Shown piece after piece: positions 45,413 through 54,015 of a stretch of DNA of 64,000 bases. Made by a program: the position numbers and the translations under genes. A model generated the notes under the pieces. That model worked only from the letters and a program-made list of their open reading frames with translations, was not told where the DNA came from and made no database searches. Within the stretch, counting starts at the first letter, position 1. Each line of letters begins with the position of its first letter. The DNA lies in the NCBI GenBank assembly GCA_965262665.1, contig CBDHFR010000002.1, positions 310,001 through 374,000 on the forward strand, in the 5' to 3' direction. This stretch comes from CBDBND01 sp965262665 (GTDB lineage: Bacteria > Pseudomonadota > Alphaproteobacteria > Rhodospirillales > Rhodospirillaceae).

Positions 45413-45509
45413 CTGTTGATTGAGTGACGTTCACCCTACCATCCCACCGACTGTTGATTGAGTGACGTTCACCTACCACCCCACCGCCTGTTGATTGAGT
45501 GACGTTCAA
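45413..45509 (+). repeat. Tandem repeat of 37-38 bp next to istB
   Basis: Units starting CTGTTGATTGAGTGACGTTCA occur at 45413, 45451 and 45488 (spacing 38 and 37), the last joining istB sequence directly. A more diverged unit precedes them at about 45376. Multiple short repeats are a known feature of IS21 ends, where IstA binds, but these units do not clearly match that. Confidence 0.85.
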
Positions 45510-46105
45510 GAGCCTGGCCAACTTCGACTTCAACGTCGTGCCGACGATCTCCAAGGCCCAGGTCATGGCGCTTGCGGCCGGCGACGCATGGCTCGACCAA
45601 GGCCGTCTGCTGTTTGATTTTTGGCCCGCCAGGTGCGGGAAAATCGCACCTTGCCTCGGCAATCGGGCTGGCCCTGGTGGAAAGTGGGTACCGGGTGCTC
45701 TTTACCCGCACCACCGACCTGGTGCAGCGGCTGCAGGTGGCCCGGCGGGACCTGACGCTGGAGAACCTGCTGGCGAAACTGGACCGCTATCACCTCGTGA
45801 TCCTCGATGACTTCGCCTATGTGCGCAAGGATCAAGCCGAAACGAGTGTGCTGTTCGAACTCATCTCGGTCAGGTACGAGCGCCGGTCACTTCTAATCAC
45901 AGCCAATCAGCCCTTTGGCGAATGGCACAAAGTGTTCCCCGACGAAACAACGGCGGTGGCTGCCGTCGACCGTCTGGTCCACCGTGCCACGATCCTTGAG
46001 ATGAACGTCGAGAGCTACCGTCGCCGTGCCGCGATTGAAGAAAGCAAACGAAAACGCGGCCGGCCGGCGTCGAGAGCGACCACCAAGAACACCACGTCCG
46101 ACTGA
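45510..46105 (+). pseudogene. istB: IS21-family helper ATPase IstB, truncated and frameshifted
   Basis: The reading frame starts inside the protein (SLANFDFNVVPTISKAQVMA, LAAGDAWLDQG) and shifts at a T5 run near 45616-45620. The next frame has the Walker A IFGPPGAGKSHLASAIGL, Walker B YHLVILDDFAYV, and SLLITANQPFGEWHKVFPDE to the end at 46105. About 70 N-terminal residues are missing. No istA is adjacent. This is therefore a dead IS21 remnant, complementary to the istA-only remnant at 11333. Confidence 0.87.
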
Positions 46106-46419
46106 GCTCCCGAATCCACCCCGACAGCACCTTTGCTGTAACGTGGCCCGCGGAGCTCCCAGCTCGCGGCCACAACCGATCCAACTAGCATGGATGGAAT
46201 CTCAGCTGCATTGACCTGCGATTACGCGTTCATTGACACCAACACTGAAACCCAACAGCGCAATTCTGATTGTCGCGGCGCGACAAACAGAATTGGCGCA
46301 AAAGCTCTTGCAATCGAGAAGAAACATCTAAACTATCCACTCCGTCGCGACGTCAAAACTCTTATCCAGATTGTCGCGCTATAACCGTCGCAACGTGCGG
46401 CGGCTTCAACGGATTTGTG

Positions 46420-46996
46420 GGTCTATCCCCGCGCGTGCGGGGGAACCGTCCCGCCTCTAGGTGCGCAGACATACACTGAGGGTCTATCCCCGCGCGTGCG
46501 GGGGAACCACATTGTGATCTTCACCATCAACATCTACTGGGGGTCTATCCCCGCGCGTGCGGGGGAACCCTTAATATTATGTCGCCTTTTCGTCATCATC
46601 TGGGTCTATCCCCGCGCGTGCGGGGGAACCCATTATTCAGCGCCGTGAGAGATTCCTGGTACAGGTCTATCCCCGCGCGTGCGGGGGAACCCACTATCAA
46701 GCGCCTCGACCGATGTTTTGAGAAGGTCTATCCCCGCGCGTGCGGGGGAACCTCCGTGCGCTTTTCCCAGCGCGGGATCGGGCCGGGTCTATCCCCGCGC
46801 GTGCGGGGGAACCGGGATCATCCTCCCCGACACTTACCGCGACAAGGGTCTATCCCCGCGCGTGCGGGGGAACCCGAGGCTGAGGGAGACGACCAATGAC
46901 CATCAAGGGTCTATCCCCGCGCGTGCGGGGGAACCATGTCGCGGGCCAAGCGGCGGTAGTCCACTTTGGGTCTATCCCCGCGCGTGCGGGGGAACC
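46420..46996 (-). CRISPR. Type I-E CRISPR array, 10 repeats and 9 spacers
   Basis: Ten repeats of 28 bases, on the plus strand starting GGTCTATCCCC and ending GCGGGGGAACC, begin at 46420, 46481, 46542, 46603, 46664, 46725, 46786, 46847, 46908 and 46969. The period is exactly 61, so spacers are 33 bases (32 if the repeat is counted as 29). In minus orientation (GGTTCCCCCGCACGCGCGGG then GATAGACC) this is the usual I-E repeat with the CCCCGC/GCGGGG hairpin. Transcription is therefore leftward and the leader is the short segment 46997-47059 next to cas2. All repeats are identical; only the base before GGTCT varies (G, or A at two repeats). Confidence 0.97.
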
Positions 46997-47059
46997 TCTT
47001 GCTATCAAGTCTTTGAATTCCTTACGATGTCAAGCAGCATGGGGCACTTTGATTAGTAA

Positions 47060-47365
47060 CTATTTGCGTTTTACAAGCAATATCCCGTCGGCGTCGACGA
47101 TCTCCTTCGGGGGTTCACCGAGGGTCTCGATGCAGAGATTTCCAACCGCTTTACTGTCACGCCAGACCAGGACGACGGACCCTGTGCCAAGCACTTACCA
47201 CCATTCCGATAGCACGTCCCATACCCGCGCTCGCACACCCGCCGACAGGTCGGGCGCCACGTAGATTCCGGGCGCGATTTCCAGCATGATCGAGGTCAGG
47301 AAGCCGCGATAGCGGGCCTCTACATTACGGGTAACGACCATAGCCATTGGCATTTCTGTACTCAT
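47060..47365 (-). pseudogene. cas2: CRISPR-associated Cas2 (type I-E) with in-frame TAA
   Basis: One frame of 101 codons encodes a type I-E Cas2: MAMVVTRNVEARYRGFLTSI, LEIAPGIYVAPDLSAGVRAR and VWDVLSEWW. A TAA then falls at codon 57 (47195-47197). The normal C-terminal part follows: VLGTGSVVLVWRDSKAVGNL and GEPPKEIVDADGILLVKRK, ending at 47060. Everything else is family-typical and in frame, so a single nonsense change is the simplest explanation. Cas2 forms the integration complex with Cas1. Its start overlaps the cas1 stop (ATGA). Spacer acquisition by this locus is therefore probably lost. Confidence 0.9.
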
Positions 47366-47697
47366 TCCTGCTCGGATTGTTCGGCGAGTAGAGATTTTAT
47401 CCGGTCGATCATTCCGGGTATGACCTGTTCGCGGGCTAGTGCCCGTCCAGTCAGACGGCGGGTGACGCGCTCTATGTTCTCTCCAGGCTGTTGAACGACT
47501 CGTTTGGCTGCATGAAAAGCACAGGGGATCGTCACGATGTCGCGGTAGAGGTCGGCGATATCCAAAACGAACGATTGCCCCGGATCCTCATGGATGAAGC
47601 CCAACTGCGGGATCGTCCCGGTTGCTGCGACGGCAATGGCGGCGGCGCCCTCCACTGCGCTACACAGGCACCGCCCACACGCCTTCGCTTCACACAC
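47362..47697 (-). pseudogene. cas1: CRISPR-associated Cas1 (type I-E), C-terminal fragment
   Basis: About 100 recognisable residues: LCSAVEGAAAIAVAATGTIP, QLGFIHEDPGQSFVLDIADL, YRDIVTIPCAFHAAKRVVQQ and IKSLLAEQSEQE. GFIHxDxxxSFVxDIADLY is the diagnostic Cas1e C-terminal motif, containing the metal-binding His and Asp residues. The upstream two thirds of the protein are absent: the sequence above about 47670 does not continue the family. The stop overlaps the cas2 start. Confidence 0.88.
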
Positions 47698-47959
47698 GCG
47701 AAACGCTACGCAAAGCCGCGCGGGTCCCTCCTATGCACTACCGGGACAACCCGCAACAACGCCTTCGGCATCACATAAAATGGACTGGTTTTACGCCGCC
47801 CAACTGGGCTGATTTTGCTCCGCCGTTGACATAAGGCAAATGGAAGGGACAGGTTCGTTCCTCTAAGACATTTTTCGTTGTGTCCGTATGGTGCCCGTAA
47901 GTCATGGTCTGTATTTCAGGATGATATGCTCACGTCGTCGTTAGCGGAAAGACCAGAAA
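47698..47959. other. Non-coding junction between cas1 remnant and next gene
   Basis: No gene recognised. A sequence GGAAGGGACAGGTTC at 47842-47856 resembles GAAAGGGACAGGT at 62266-62278, so both may be scars of the same element. The rest shows nothing recognisable. Confidence 0.4.
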
Positions 47960-48472
47960 ATGTTTGAAAAAGTAGTTATTAGTGGCTGCGGTCCTTTGAA
48001 GCAGGTAGTTGACCCCGGCCTCGTGGCCCAGAGCCTAGTTTATTACCAACGAGTTCAAATTATTCTCACCTCAGCCAATTTGAACGCCCTTGTTCAAGGG
48101 TTGGGTCTCAAAGGCTTTCGCGACTTAATTGAATGTGAATGGCTCGATATCAGCCTTAAACGGTCTACCGCCGCAACTTTTTCTAGTGAAACTTCAAAGG
48201 GCACCCAACACAACTTTGAAATTGTGACCCATGCTGGGCATGAAAATCGGCCCAACCTCTCTGACATAGAGTTTCTTGATATGATGCTGACCAGATATAC
48301 TGGGAAAGGATACTGGAGCAAACAGACCGCCAGGAAGCTTAGCCGGAAATGCTCTTCAATAAATTGGAATGAGATGAAAATTGATGGTCTATCGATACCA
48401 CAATCTGCGCGTCAGGAGTTATTTAACCTCCCTTTTGTAAGGCGAATGGTCGAGCTAGAGCGGTTTGACTGA
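47960..48472 (+). CDS. Unknown protein, 3' end replaced by an IS630-type element
   Basis: The frame encodes MFEKVVISGCGPLKQVVDPG, VYYQRVQIILTSANLNALVQ, then ECEWLDISLKRSTAATF and NEMKIDGLSIPQSARQELF. The last residues (ERFD and stop) are read from the left end of the IS at 48458, so the natural C-terminus is lost. No family recognised. GC is lower than in neighbouring genes, suggesting transfer. Its place beside a CRISPR remnant fits a defence or mobile-element gene, but nothing in the sequence proves it. Confidence 0.55.
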   Translation: MFEKVVISGCGPLKQVVDPGLVAQSLVYYQRVQIILTSANLNALVQGLGLKGFRDLIECEWLDISLKRSTAATFSSETSKGTQHNFEIVTHAGHENRPNLSDIEFLDMMLTRYTGKGYWSKQTARKLSRKCSSINWNEMKIDGLSIPQSARQELFNLPFVRRMVELERFD

Positions 48473-49067
48473 ATTGTGAATCGAAGGGGATTCCCAAGCG
48501 TCCCGCTCCATGATTCTATATCCCGAGGCGATTTGGTGTCAGACATGGGGCATTGTTACGGGAATGATCTTCGCCGGCGGGTCGTCGAGGCGGTCACTGG
48601 GGGTCTGTCTGCACGGGGGGCCGCGGCGCGTTTTCGTGTCGCGCCTTCGACGGCGATCCACTGGCGCCGGCGCTGGCGCGAGACGGGCTCGATCGAGCCC
48701 GACCGCCAGGGCCAACCGCCGGGCTCGAAGCTGGATGCGCATGAGGCCTTTATCCTGGCTCTGGTGGCGCAGACCAAGGCTATGACGCTGGCCGAGATTG
48801 GCGAGAAGCTGGCGGCGTCGCACGGGGTTCGGGTGTGCCCGTCGACGGTCTGGCACTTCTTCGCCAAGCGCGGGCTGACGCACAAAAAAGACCGGCCATG
48901 CAGCGGAGCAGCGGCGCCCGGACGTGCTCGCGCGGCGCCGGCTCTGGTTCGAAGGCCAGGCAGGGCTCGCTCCGGAACGGCTGATCTTCATCGACGAGAC
49001 CGGCGCGTCGATGAAGATGGCGCGGCTGCGGGGATGGTCGCGCAAAGGCGAACGGTGCCGGGCCGCC
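48458..49067 (+). mobile_element. IS630-type element, 3' half replaced by ISAs1 sequence
   Basis: Starts with the same end as the element at 55408-56458 (GAGCGGTTTGACTGAATTG), with TA at 48456-48457. It encodes MGHCYGNDLRRRVVEAVTGG, AARFRVAPSTAIHWRRRWRE and TVWHFFAKRGLTHKK. After an A6 run a second frame has RLIFIDETGASMKMARLRGW and SRKGERCRAAS. Homology stops at about 49067 where ISAs1 coding sequence begins. In this copy the A run and the FIDET motif are as in normal family members. Confidence 0.85.
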
Positions 49068-49638
49068 AGCCTGCACGACGATACCAAGCTTTTCTTCATC
49101 GAACAGATAGCATGCGGCTTTGCCGATACGGTTGTCAGCCACCACCAGACAGTGGAGAAGAGCCACGGCCGCATCGAAACCCGGACCACCACGGCGACGA
49201 ACGAAATCGCTTGGCTGAAGGAACGCCACCACTGGCCCGGGCCCGGGAGCATTGTTATGGTCGAAACCGTACGCGAGATCGGCATCCAACCCGGCGCCAA
49301 GGTCGAGCGCGAGACCCGCTTCTACATCCGCCTCCACCGCCGCCAAGGCCGATACCCTGAGCGCCGCCATCCGGGGCCATTGGAGCAGCGAGAACGGGCT
49401 GCACTGGGTCATGGACCTGCACTGGGTCATGGACATGGTCTTCCGCGACGACGAGTGCCGGGTCCGAAAGAACACTGCCCCGGCCAACTTCGCGGTCGTC
49501 AAACACATAGCGAGCAACCTCTTGCGCCAAGCCCCGGGCAAGGACAGTCTGCGTGTAAAACGACGCATCGCCGCCTGGGACGACGACTTCCTCGCAAGCC
49601 TTATCTCACGGTGAAACCATTCACCCGATTGCCCTGGG
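49068..49638 (+). mobile_element. ISAs1-family fragment, C-terminal transposase part
   Basis: Encodes LHDDTKLFFIEQ, EKSHGRIETRTTTATNEIAW and VMVETVREIG. After a frameshift near 49330 it continues AKADTLSAAIRGHWSSENGL, MDMVFRDDECRVRKNTAPAN and RRIAAWDDDFLASLISR with stop at 49614. An 18-bp tandem duplication at 49399-49434 repeats LHWVMD. The terminal sequence TTCACCCGATTGCCCTGG near 49621-49638 is shared with the fragment near 6198. Confidence 0.83.
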
Positions 49639-49928
49639 AACGGCTGCAGCGGGAGCGGGATCAATTGCAAAGCGATTTCAAGGCGATCGGCGAGGACGCC
49701 GAAATACCGTTCGAGAAGCTATCCAACACGCATGTCATCGAGTGCCCGAACAAGATGAGAGCCCGCCCATGGAGGCAAAAGAATGGAGGTAGGGGGTTGA
49801 CTAAGCACGACTTGGTAGAACTGACCAATCAACCGTCGCTAAAGCAGGCGGGTGTTGACGCAATAGAAATTGATCCAGAAATCAAGGTCAGAAAGCATTT
49901 CCCCAACCTTTATGTGAGTTAGTCGCGA
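49639..49928 (+). other. Unassigned open stretch after ISAs1 fragment
   Basis: The plus strand stays open to a stop at 49922 (LQRERDQLQSDFKAIGEDAE, PFEKLSNTHVIECPNKMRAR, KHFPNLYVS). The composition looks coding, but I recognise no family and no start. It may be the end of a gene cut by the ISAs1 insertion. Confidence 0.35.
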
Positions 49929-50363
49929 TGTGATCTGACACCGCTCCCTTCCCAGCAAGCTGGAATGGGAGCGGCGCATCTCTTGATGGAGATGGTGGTT
50001 GTCCGTTTTGATGGTGGTGCACACCAACCACAAAACGAGGACACCACGATGTTGAATACTACCGACAAGATCATCAAACACAAAACTGGATTGCTGAATC
50101 TGGCCGAGGAACTGGGCAATGTGTCGAAGGCCTGCCAGGTCCCTGCCAGGTCATGGGCATGTCGCGCGACACCTTTTACCGCTACAAGGCCGCGGTTGAG
50201 GAAGGCGGCGTCGAGGCCTTGTTCGAGCGCACCCGGCGCAAACCCAATCTTGCCAACCGCGTCGGTGAAGCCACCGAGCAGGCGGTGATCAAATCCGCGC
50301 TGGAGTTTCCGGCCTATGGTCAGGCCCGCACCTCCAACGAGCTGCGCAAGCAGGGTGACACAT
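49929..50363 (+). mobile_element. IS481-family 5' fragment, frameshifted
   Basis: Begins with TGTGATCTGACACCGC, a plausible end. The coding part from 50049 reads MLNTTDKIIKHKTGLLNLAE and ELGNVSKACQV, then breaks because CCTGCCAGGTC is duplicated (50131-50141 and 50142-50152, an 11-bp tandem duplication). The frame resumes MGMSRDTFYRYKAAVEEGGV, LFERTRRKPNLANRVGEATE and SNELRKQGD. The DDE domain is missing: the sequence switches to the DUF6969-like gene at about 50364. Confidence 0.78.
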
Positions 50364-50717
50364 AGGTGTTTTGAAGTCGTCGTAGCCGTTTGGGCAGCCT
50401 ATATCGGCTGGCTGAATGTCGTCGGGAATGCCAGTTCTTCGGATAAACAGATGAAAGTGGCCATGCTCGCCCGGGCGCTGCCTTTCCGGATGGGCGTGAT
50501 AATAGAATTGGGCGTGGGTCTTGCGGTCGATGACATCGCCGTCCGGATAATGGGACCAGACGGCGAAGGATTCAAAATCGTCGATAATTTCAGAAATCAA
50601 CGAATCGCCGGTATTGCCCAAAACACGCATGCATTCGAGCACCTGACCGCCAGCGATCACCATATCCTGAAGACGGTCCCGCGGCAGGGTTGTTAAGTCA
50701 CGCGGGACCGTGTTCAT
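50364..50717 (-). pseudogene. DUF6969-like protein, 3' end lost
   Basis: About 118 native residues from MNTVPRDLTTLPRDRLQDMV. Conserved-looking segments are GGQVLECMRVLGNTGDSLIS, SHYPDGDVIDRKTHAQFYYH and AHPERQRPGEHGHFHLFIRR, rich in His, Tyr and Asp, suggesting metal binding. This resembles the DUF6969 family (function unknown; call by memory of motifs). Homology ends at YDDFKTP, where IS481 sequence begins, so roughly the last third is missing. Starts 20 bases after the Cys/Gly-rich peptide gene ends, so the two form an operon. Confidence 0.6.
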
Positions 50718-50737
50718 GTCTTAAGGCTATACCTAAT

Positions 50738-51034
50738 TTAAGCGGCGCCGCAGCATCCACCGCAACCACCACAGCCGCCACAACATCCACCGCAGCAACC
50801 ACCACAGCATCCGCCACAACAGCCACCGCAACAGCCATCGCAACAGCCCTTACATTGAGCCAGATGCTCATTGGTTTGCTTAGCCATTGGCAATTGAGTC
50901 TGTTGTTCTAAATCCGCCAACGCGGCTCACGCTGAACCGAGATCCAAGGCGCTACCGGCCATAATCACTCCCGCGCTCAAAACGGTGGGGGCGATGGCGC
51001 TACGGATCGTCAACGATTTCTTTTTATTCGTCAT
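50738..51034 (-). CDS. Cys/Gly-rich peptide with N-terminal leader and in-frame TGA
   Basis: From an ATG at 51034 behind a good ribosome binding site (AGAGGAAACCC), the frame encodes 35 residues (MTNKKKSLTIRSAIAPTVLS, AGVIMAGSALDLGSA) resembling an export signal. A TGA follows at 50927-50929. The same frame continues AALADLEQQTQLPMAKQTNE and HLAQC, then a tail made of CC and GG pairs (17 Cys in the last 38 residues) ending GAA at 50738. Cys codons mix TGT and TGC and Gly codons mix GGT, GGC and GGA, so the repeat is kept at protein level. Without readthrough, a 49-residue peptide could start at the internal ATG (50887), but no ribosome binding site is visible there. A metal-binding or modified peptide is possible; function unknown. 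Confidence 0.6.
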
Positions 51035-51312
51035 GGGTTTCCTCTCTATATTGACCAACTCCAAAACGGAATATCAGCCAGACCAAACAAGTATGAGAGC
51101 TAAACCAACATGGGGAACCATGTTTCTATGAGTTTCACCGAGATGTGAAGCGAGACCCATACAAAGTCGGGTCTCCCCACCTCGAGGCGCGGAAATGGAC
51201 CCGTTTTGGGACGGTTGCAGATCGGGAGTAAAAACCACGTCAAACCGTTGCGCTTTAGCGCCAGCGAGGCTAAACCCTTCATCCTTCGTGGTTTTCCATA
51301 AAGTTCAGATTG

Positions 51313-53964
51313 ATGCTCGACAAGAAATACGACCCTGCCGAAGTGGAAGATACGCTTTATCGGCAATGGCAGGAGTCCGGTGCCTTTGCGGCCGATACGG
51401 AGTCGAACAAGGCGCCGTACGCGATCATGATGCCGCCGCCCAATGTGACCGGCAGTCTCCATATCGGACACGCGCTCACCTTCACCCTTCAGGACGTCCT
51501 TATACGTTACTACCGCATGCGGGACCGTGATGTCCTTTGGCAGCCGGGCACGGATCACGCCGGGATTGCCACCCAGATGGTCGTCGAGCGGCAACTAGCG
51601 GAGGAGGGGATCCATCGTCGTGATTTAGGGCGAGAAAAATTTGTCGACAAGGTATGGCAATGGAAAGAGGAGTCAGGCGGAACCATCATCCGACAGCTCC
51701 GCCGTCTCGGTGCCTCACCGGATTGGGATCGTGAACGGTTTACCTTGGATGACGGTCTGTCTAAAGCCGTCGCCAAAGTCTTTGTCCAACTCCATAAGGA
51801 AGGCTTGATCTATCGGGACAAGCGCCTGGTCAACTGGGATCCCAAACTGCACACAGCCATTTCCGATCTCGAAGTGGAGCAGCGCGAAACCAACGGCAAG
51901 ATGTGGCACTTCAAATACCCTGTGGACGACCAGGACGGTTTGTTTATCACCGTTGCAACCACACGTCCAGAAACCATGCTCGGTGACACGGCTGTGGCCG
52001 TACATCCCGATGACGAGCGCTATACGGACTTGGTTGGGCAGAATTGCGTGTTGCCATTGGTCGGCCGGCGCATTCCAATCATTGCTGACGCTTATGCGGA
52101 TCCCGAAAAAGGGTCGGGTGCGGTGAAAATTACACCGGCCCATGACTTCAATGACTTTGATGTTGGCGCCCGGCACAACCTTGAACGCATCAACGTACTC
52201 GACGAAAACGCAGCTCTGAACGACAACGCACCCGAAAAATACCGCTGTATGGATCGCTTCGAGGCGCGCAAAGCCATTGTCGCGGACATGGAAGAAGAGG
52301 GGTTGCTCGAGAAGATCGAAGAGAATCTCATGGTGGTGCCCTATGGGGATCGCTCCGGCGTTGTCGTCGAACCCTGGCTGACGGATCAATGGTTTGCCGA
52401 CGCCCATACTTTAGCGCAACCGGCCATCAAGGCGGTGGAAGAGGGACGCACCAAGTTCGTACCCAAGCAATGGGAGAACACTTACTTCGAGTGGATGCGT
52501 AATATCCAGCCTTGGTGTGTATCCCGCCAGTTGTGGTGGGGGCACCGTATTCCCGCTTGGCATGGGCCGGACGGGGAAATCTTTGTCGAGGAAACGGAAG
52601 ACGAAGCCAAAATCGCAGCAAAATCGCATTACGGTGAAGACACCGAACTCACGCGCGATCCTGACGTGTTAGATACGTGGTTTTCGTCAGGCTTGTGGCC
52701 GTTTTCCACGCTGGGGTGGCCCGAACGATCGCCAGAGTTGAAGCGGTATTACCCAGGTGACGTTTTGGTCACCGGCTTCGATATTATTTTCTTTTGGGTC
52801 GCACGCATGATGATGCTGGGTCTGCATTTCATGGGCGATGTGCCGTTCAAAGAAGTCTACATCCACGCGCTGGTGCGTGACGAAAAAGGCCAAAAGATGT
52901 CCAAGTCCAAGGGCAATGTCATGGACCCCTTGGATCTTTGTGATAAGTACGGAACGGACTCGGTGCGCTTTACCTTGGCAGCCATGGCCGCACAGGGCCG
53001 CGATATCAAGTTGGCGGAACAACGCATCGCCGGTTACCGCAATTTTGTCACCAAAATTTGGAATGCCGCGCACTTTTGTGAAATGAACGACTGCACTCCA
53101 TCGGCGACGTTCGAACCTTCCTCTGTGACGTCTACGCTGAACAGATGGATTGTTGCCAAGGCAGCAGACGCTGGAAATACAATTGCCAGTGCCATTGAGG
53201 CTTATCGTTTTAACGAAGCTGCCGACGCGCTCTATCATTTTACTTGGCACACGTTTTGCGACTGGTTCCTGGAATTCGCCAAACCGGTTTTCCAGGGAGA
53301 GGATGACTCGGCGAAAGCAGAAACCCGGGCCACCGCGGCATGGGCATTGGATCAAATTCTGACCTTCGGCCAGCCGATCATGCCCTACGTCACAGAAGAA
53401 CTGTGGCGCCGTATCGATGCAAACCGTGGTCATGCGCTGATCAATGGGGAATGGCCAGAATACGCAGATCTTGCCGCACCCGAAGCTGAATCGGAAATGG
53501 ATTGGGTGGTTGACCTGGTCTCAGCCATACGTTCGGTCCGTTCTGAAATGAATGTTCCATCATCAGTAAAACTCAAGGTCACGGTCAGAGACGCCGATCA
53601 AGGTGTGGCCGACCGATTAAAGACCCATCGTTCCCTGATCGAAGCCAACGCCCGGTTAGACTCCATCACTCCCGCCGATGGGGACGTTGATATTAAAGGT
53701 GCAGCGCAGGCTGTCGTCGGATCCATCACCCTTGTGCTGCCGTTGGCGGGTGTGATCGATTTCGATAAGGAAAGGGCCCGACTGCAAAAGGAAATTTCTA
53801 AACTCGACAGGGAAGTTGCCGTGTTTGAGAAAAAACTATCCAACCAGGGTTTTATCGCCAAGGCACCACCCGAGGTGGTGGAAGAAAACCGAGAGAAGAA
53901 ACGCGCCGCTGAAGAGGCCCGCGGTAAGGTTCAAGACGCCTTAAGCCGAATAGAAGCCGCTTGA
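51313..53964 (+). CDS. valS: Valine-tRNA ligase
   Basis: 883 residues; charges tRNA-Val. The HIGH motif is in PPPNVTGSLHIGHALT, the editing domain contains ATTRPETMLGDTAVAVHPDD, and the KMSKS motif is in EKGQKMSKSKGNVMDPLDL. DTWFSSGLWPFSTLGW and the anticodon-binding domain follow. A C-terminal coiled coil (KERARLQKEISKLDREVAVF) ends the protein. The start at 51313 (MLDKKYDPAEVED) was chosen over a TTG one codon earlier. Intact over 2.6 kb, which argues against a high sequencing error rate in this window. Confidence 0.98.
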   Translation: MLDKKYDPAEVEDTLYRQWQESGAFAADTESNKAPYAIMMPPPNVTGSLHIGHALTFTLQDVLIRYYRMRDRDVLWQPGTDHAGIATQMVVERQLAEEGIHRRDLGREKFVDKVWQWKEESGGTIIRQLRRLGASPDWDRERFTLDDGLSKAVAKVFVQLHKEGLIYRDKRLVNWDPKLHTAISDLEVEQRETNGKMWHFKYPVDDQDGLFITVATTRPETMLGDTAVAVHPDDERYTDLVGQNCVLPLVGRRIPIIADAYADPEKGSGAVKITPAHDFNDFDVGARHNLERINVLDENAALNDNAPEKYRCMDRFEARKAIVADMEEEGLLEKIEENLMVVPYGDRSGVVVEPWLTDQWFADAHTLAQPAIKAVEEGRTKFVPKQWENTYFEWMRNIQPWCVSRQLWWGHRIPAWHGPDGEIFVEETEDEAKIAAKSHYGEDTELTRDPDVLDTWFSSGLWPFSTLGWPERSPELKRYYPGDVLVTGFDIIFFWVARMMMLGLHFMGDVPFKEVYIHALVRDEKGQKMSKSKGNVMDPLDLCDKYGTDSVRFTLAAMAAQGRDIKLAEQRIAGYRNFVTKIWNAAHFCEMNDCTPSATFEPSSVTSTLNRWIVAKAADAGNTIASAIEAYRFNEAADALYHFTWHTFCDWFLEFAKPVFQGEDDSAKAETRATAAWALDQILTFGQPIMPYVTEELWRRIDANRGHALINGEWPEYADLAAPEAESEMDWVVDLVSAIRSVRSEMNVPSSVKLKVTVRDADQGVADRLKTHRSLIEANARLDSITPADGDVDIKGAAQAVVGSITLVLPLAGVIDFDKERARLQKEISKLDREVAVFEKKLSNQGFIAKAPPEVVEENREKKRAAEEARGKVQDALSRIEAA

Positions 53965-54015
53965 GGCCGTCGCACCGCGTGCACGTATATCCGTACAACG
54001 CCAGACTCAGTTGCG

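Noticed and set aside
45336..45714. Repeat protein encoded by the minus strand over the 37-38 bp units
   Set aside because: The periodic peptide follows directly from the DNA repeat and merges with antisense istB; no start or family.
46415..47056. Protein-coding frames with repeated SIPARAGEP and LSPRVRGN motifs
   Set aside because: These are translations of the CRISPR repeats, not genes.
48539..49670. Antisense frames over the IS630/ISAs1 fragments
   Set aside because: They mirror transposase coding sequence and have no start signals or domains.
50927..50929. Clear selenocysteine codon in the Cys-rich peptide
   Set aside because: Only a tiny possible hairpin (CCGC-GTTG-GCGG) follows the TGA and no Sec machinery is in the window; kept as a remote option only.
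51715..53433. Open frames of 230-248 codons antisense to valS
   Set aside because: valS is intact and conserved throughout; the antisense frames have no domains and arise from codon bias.
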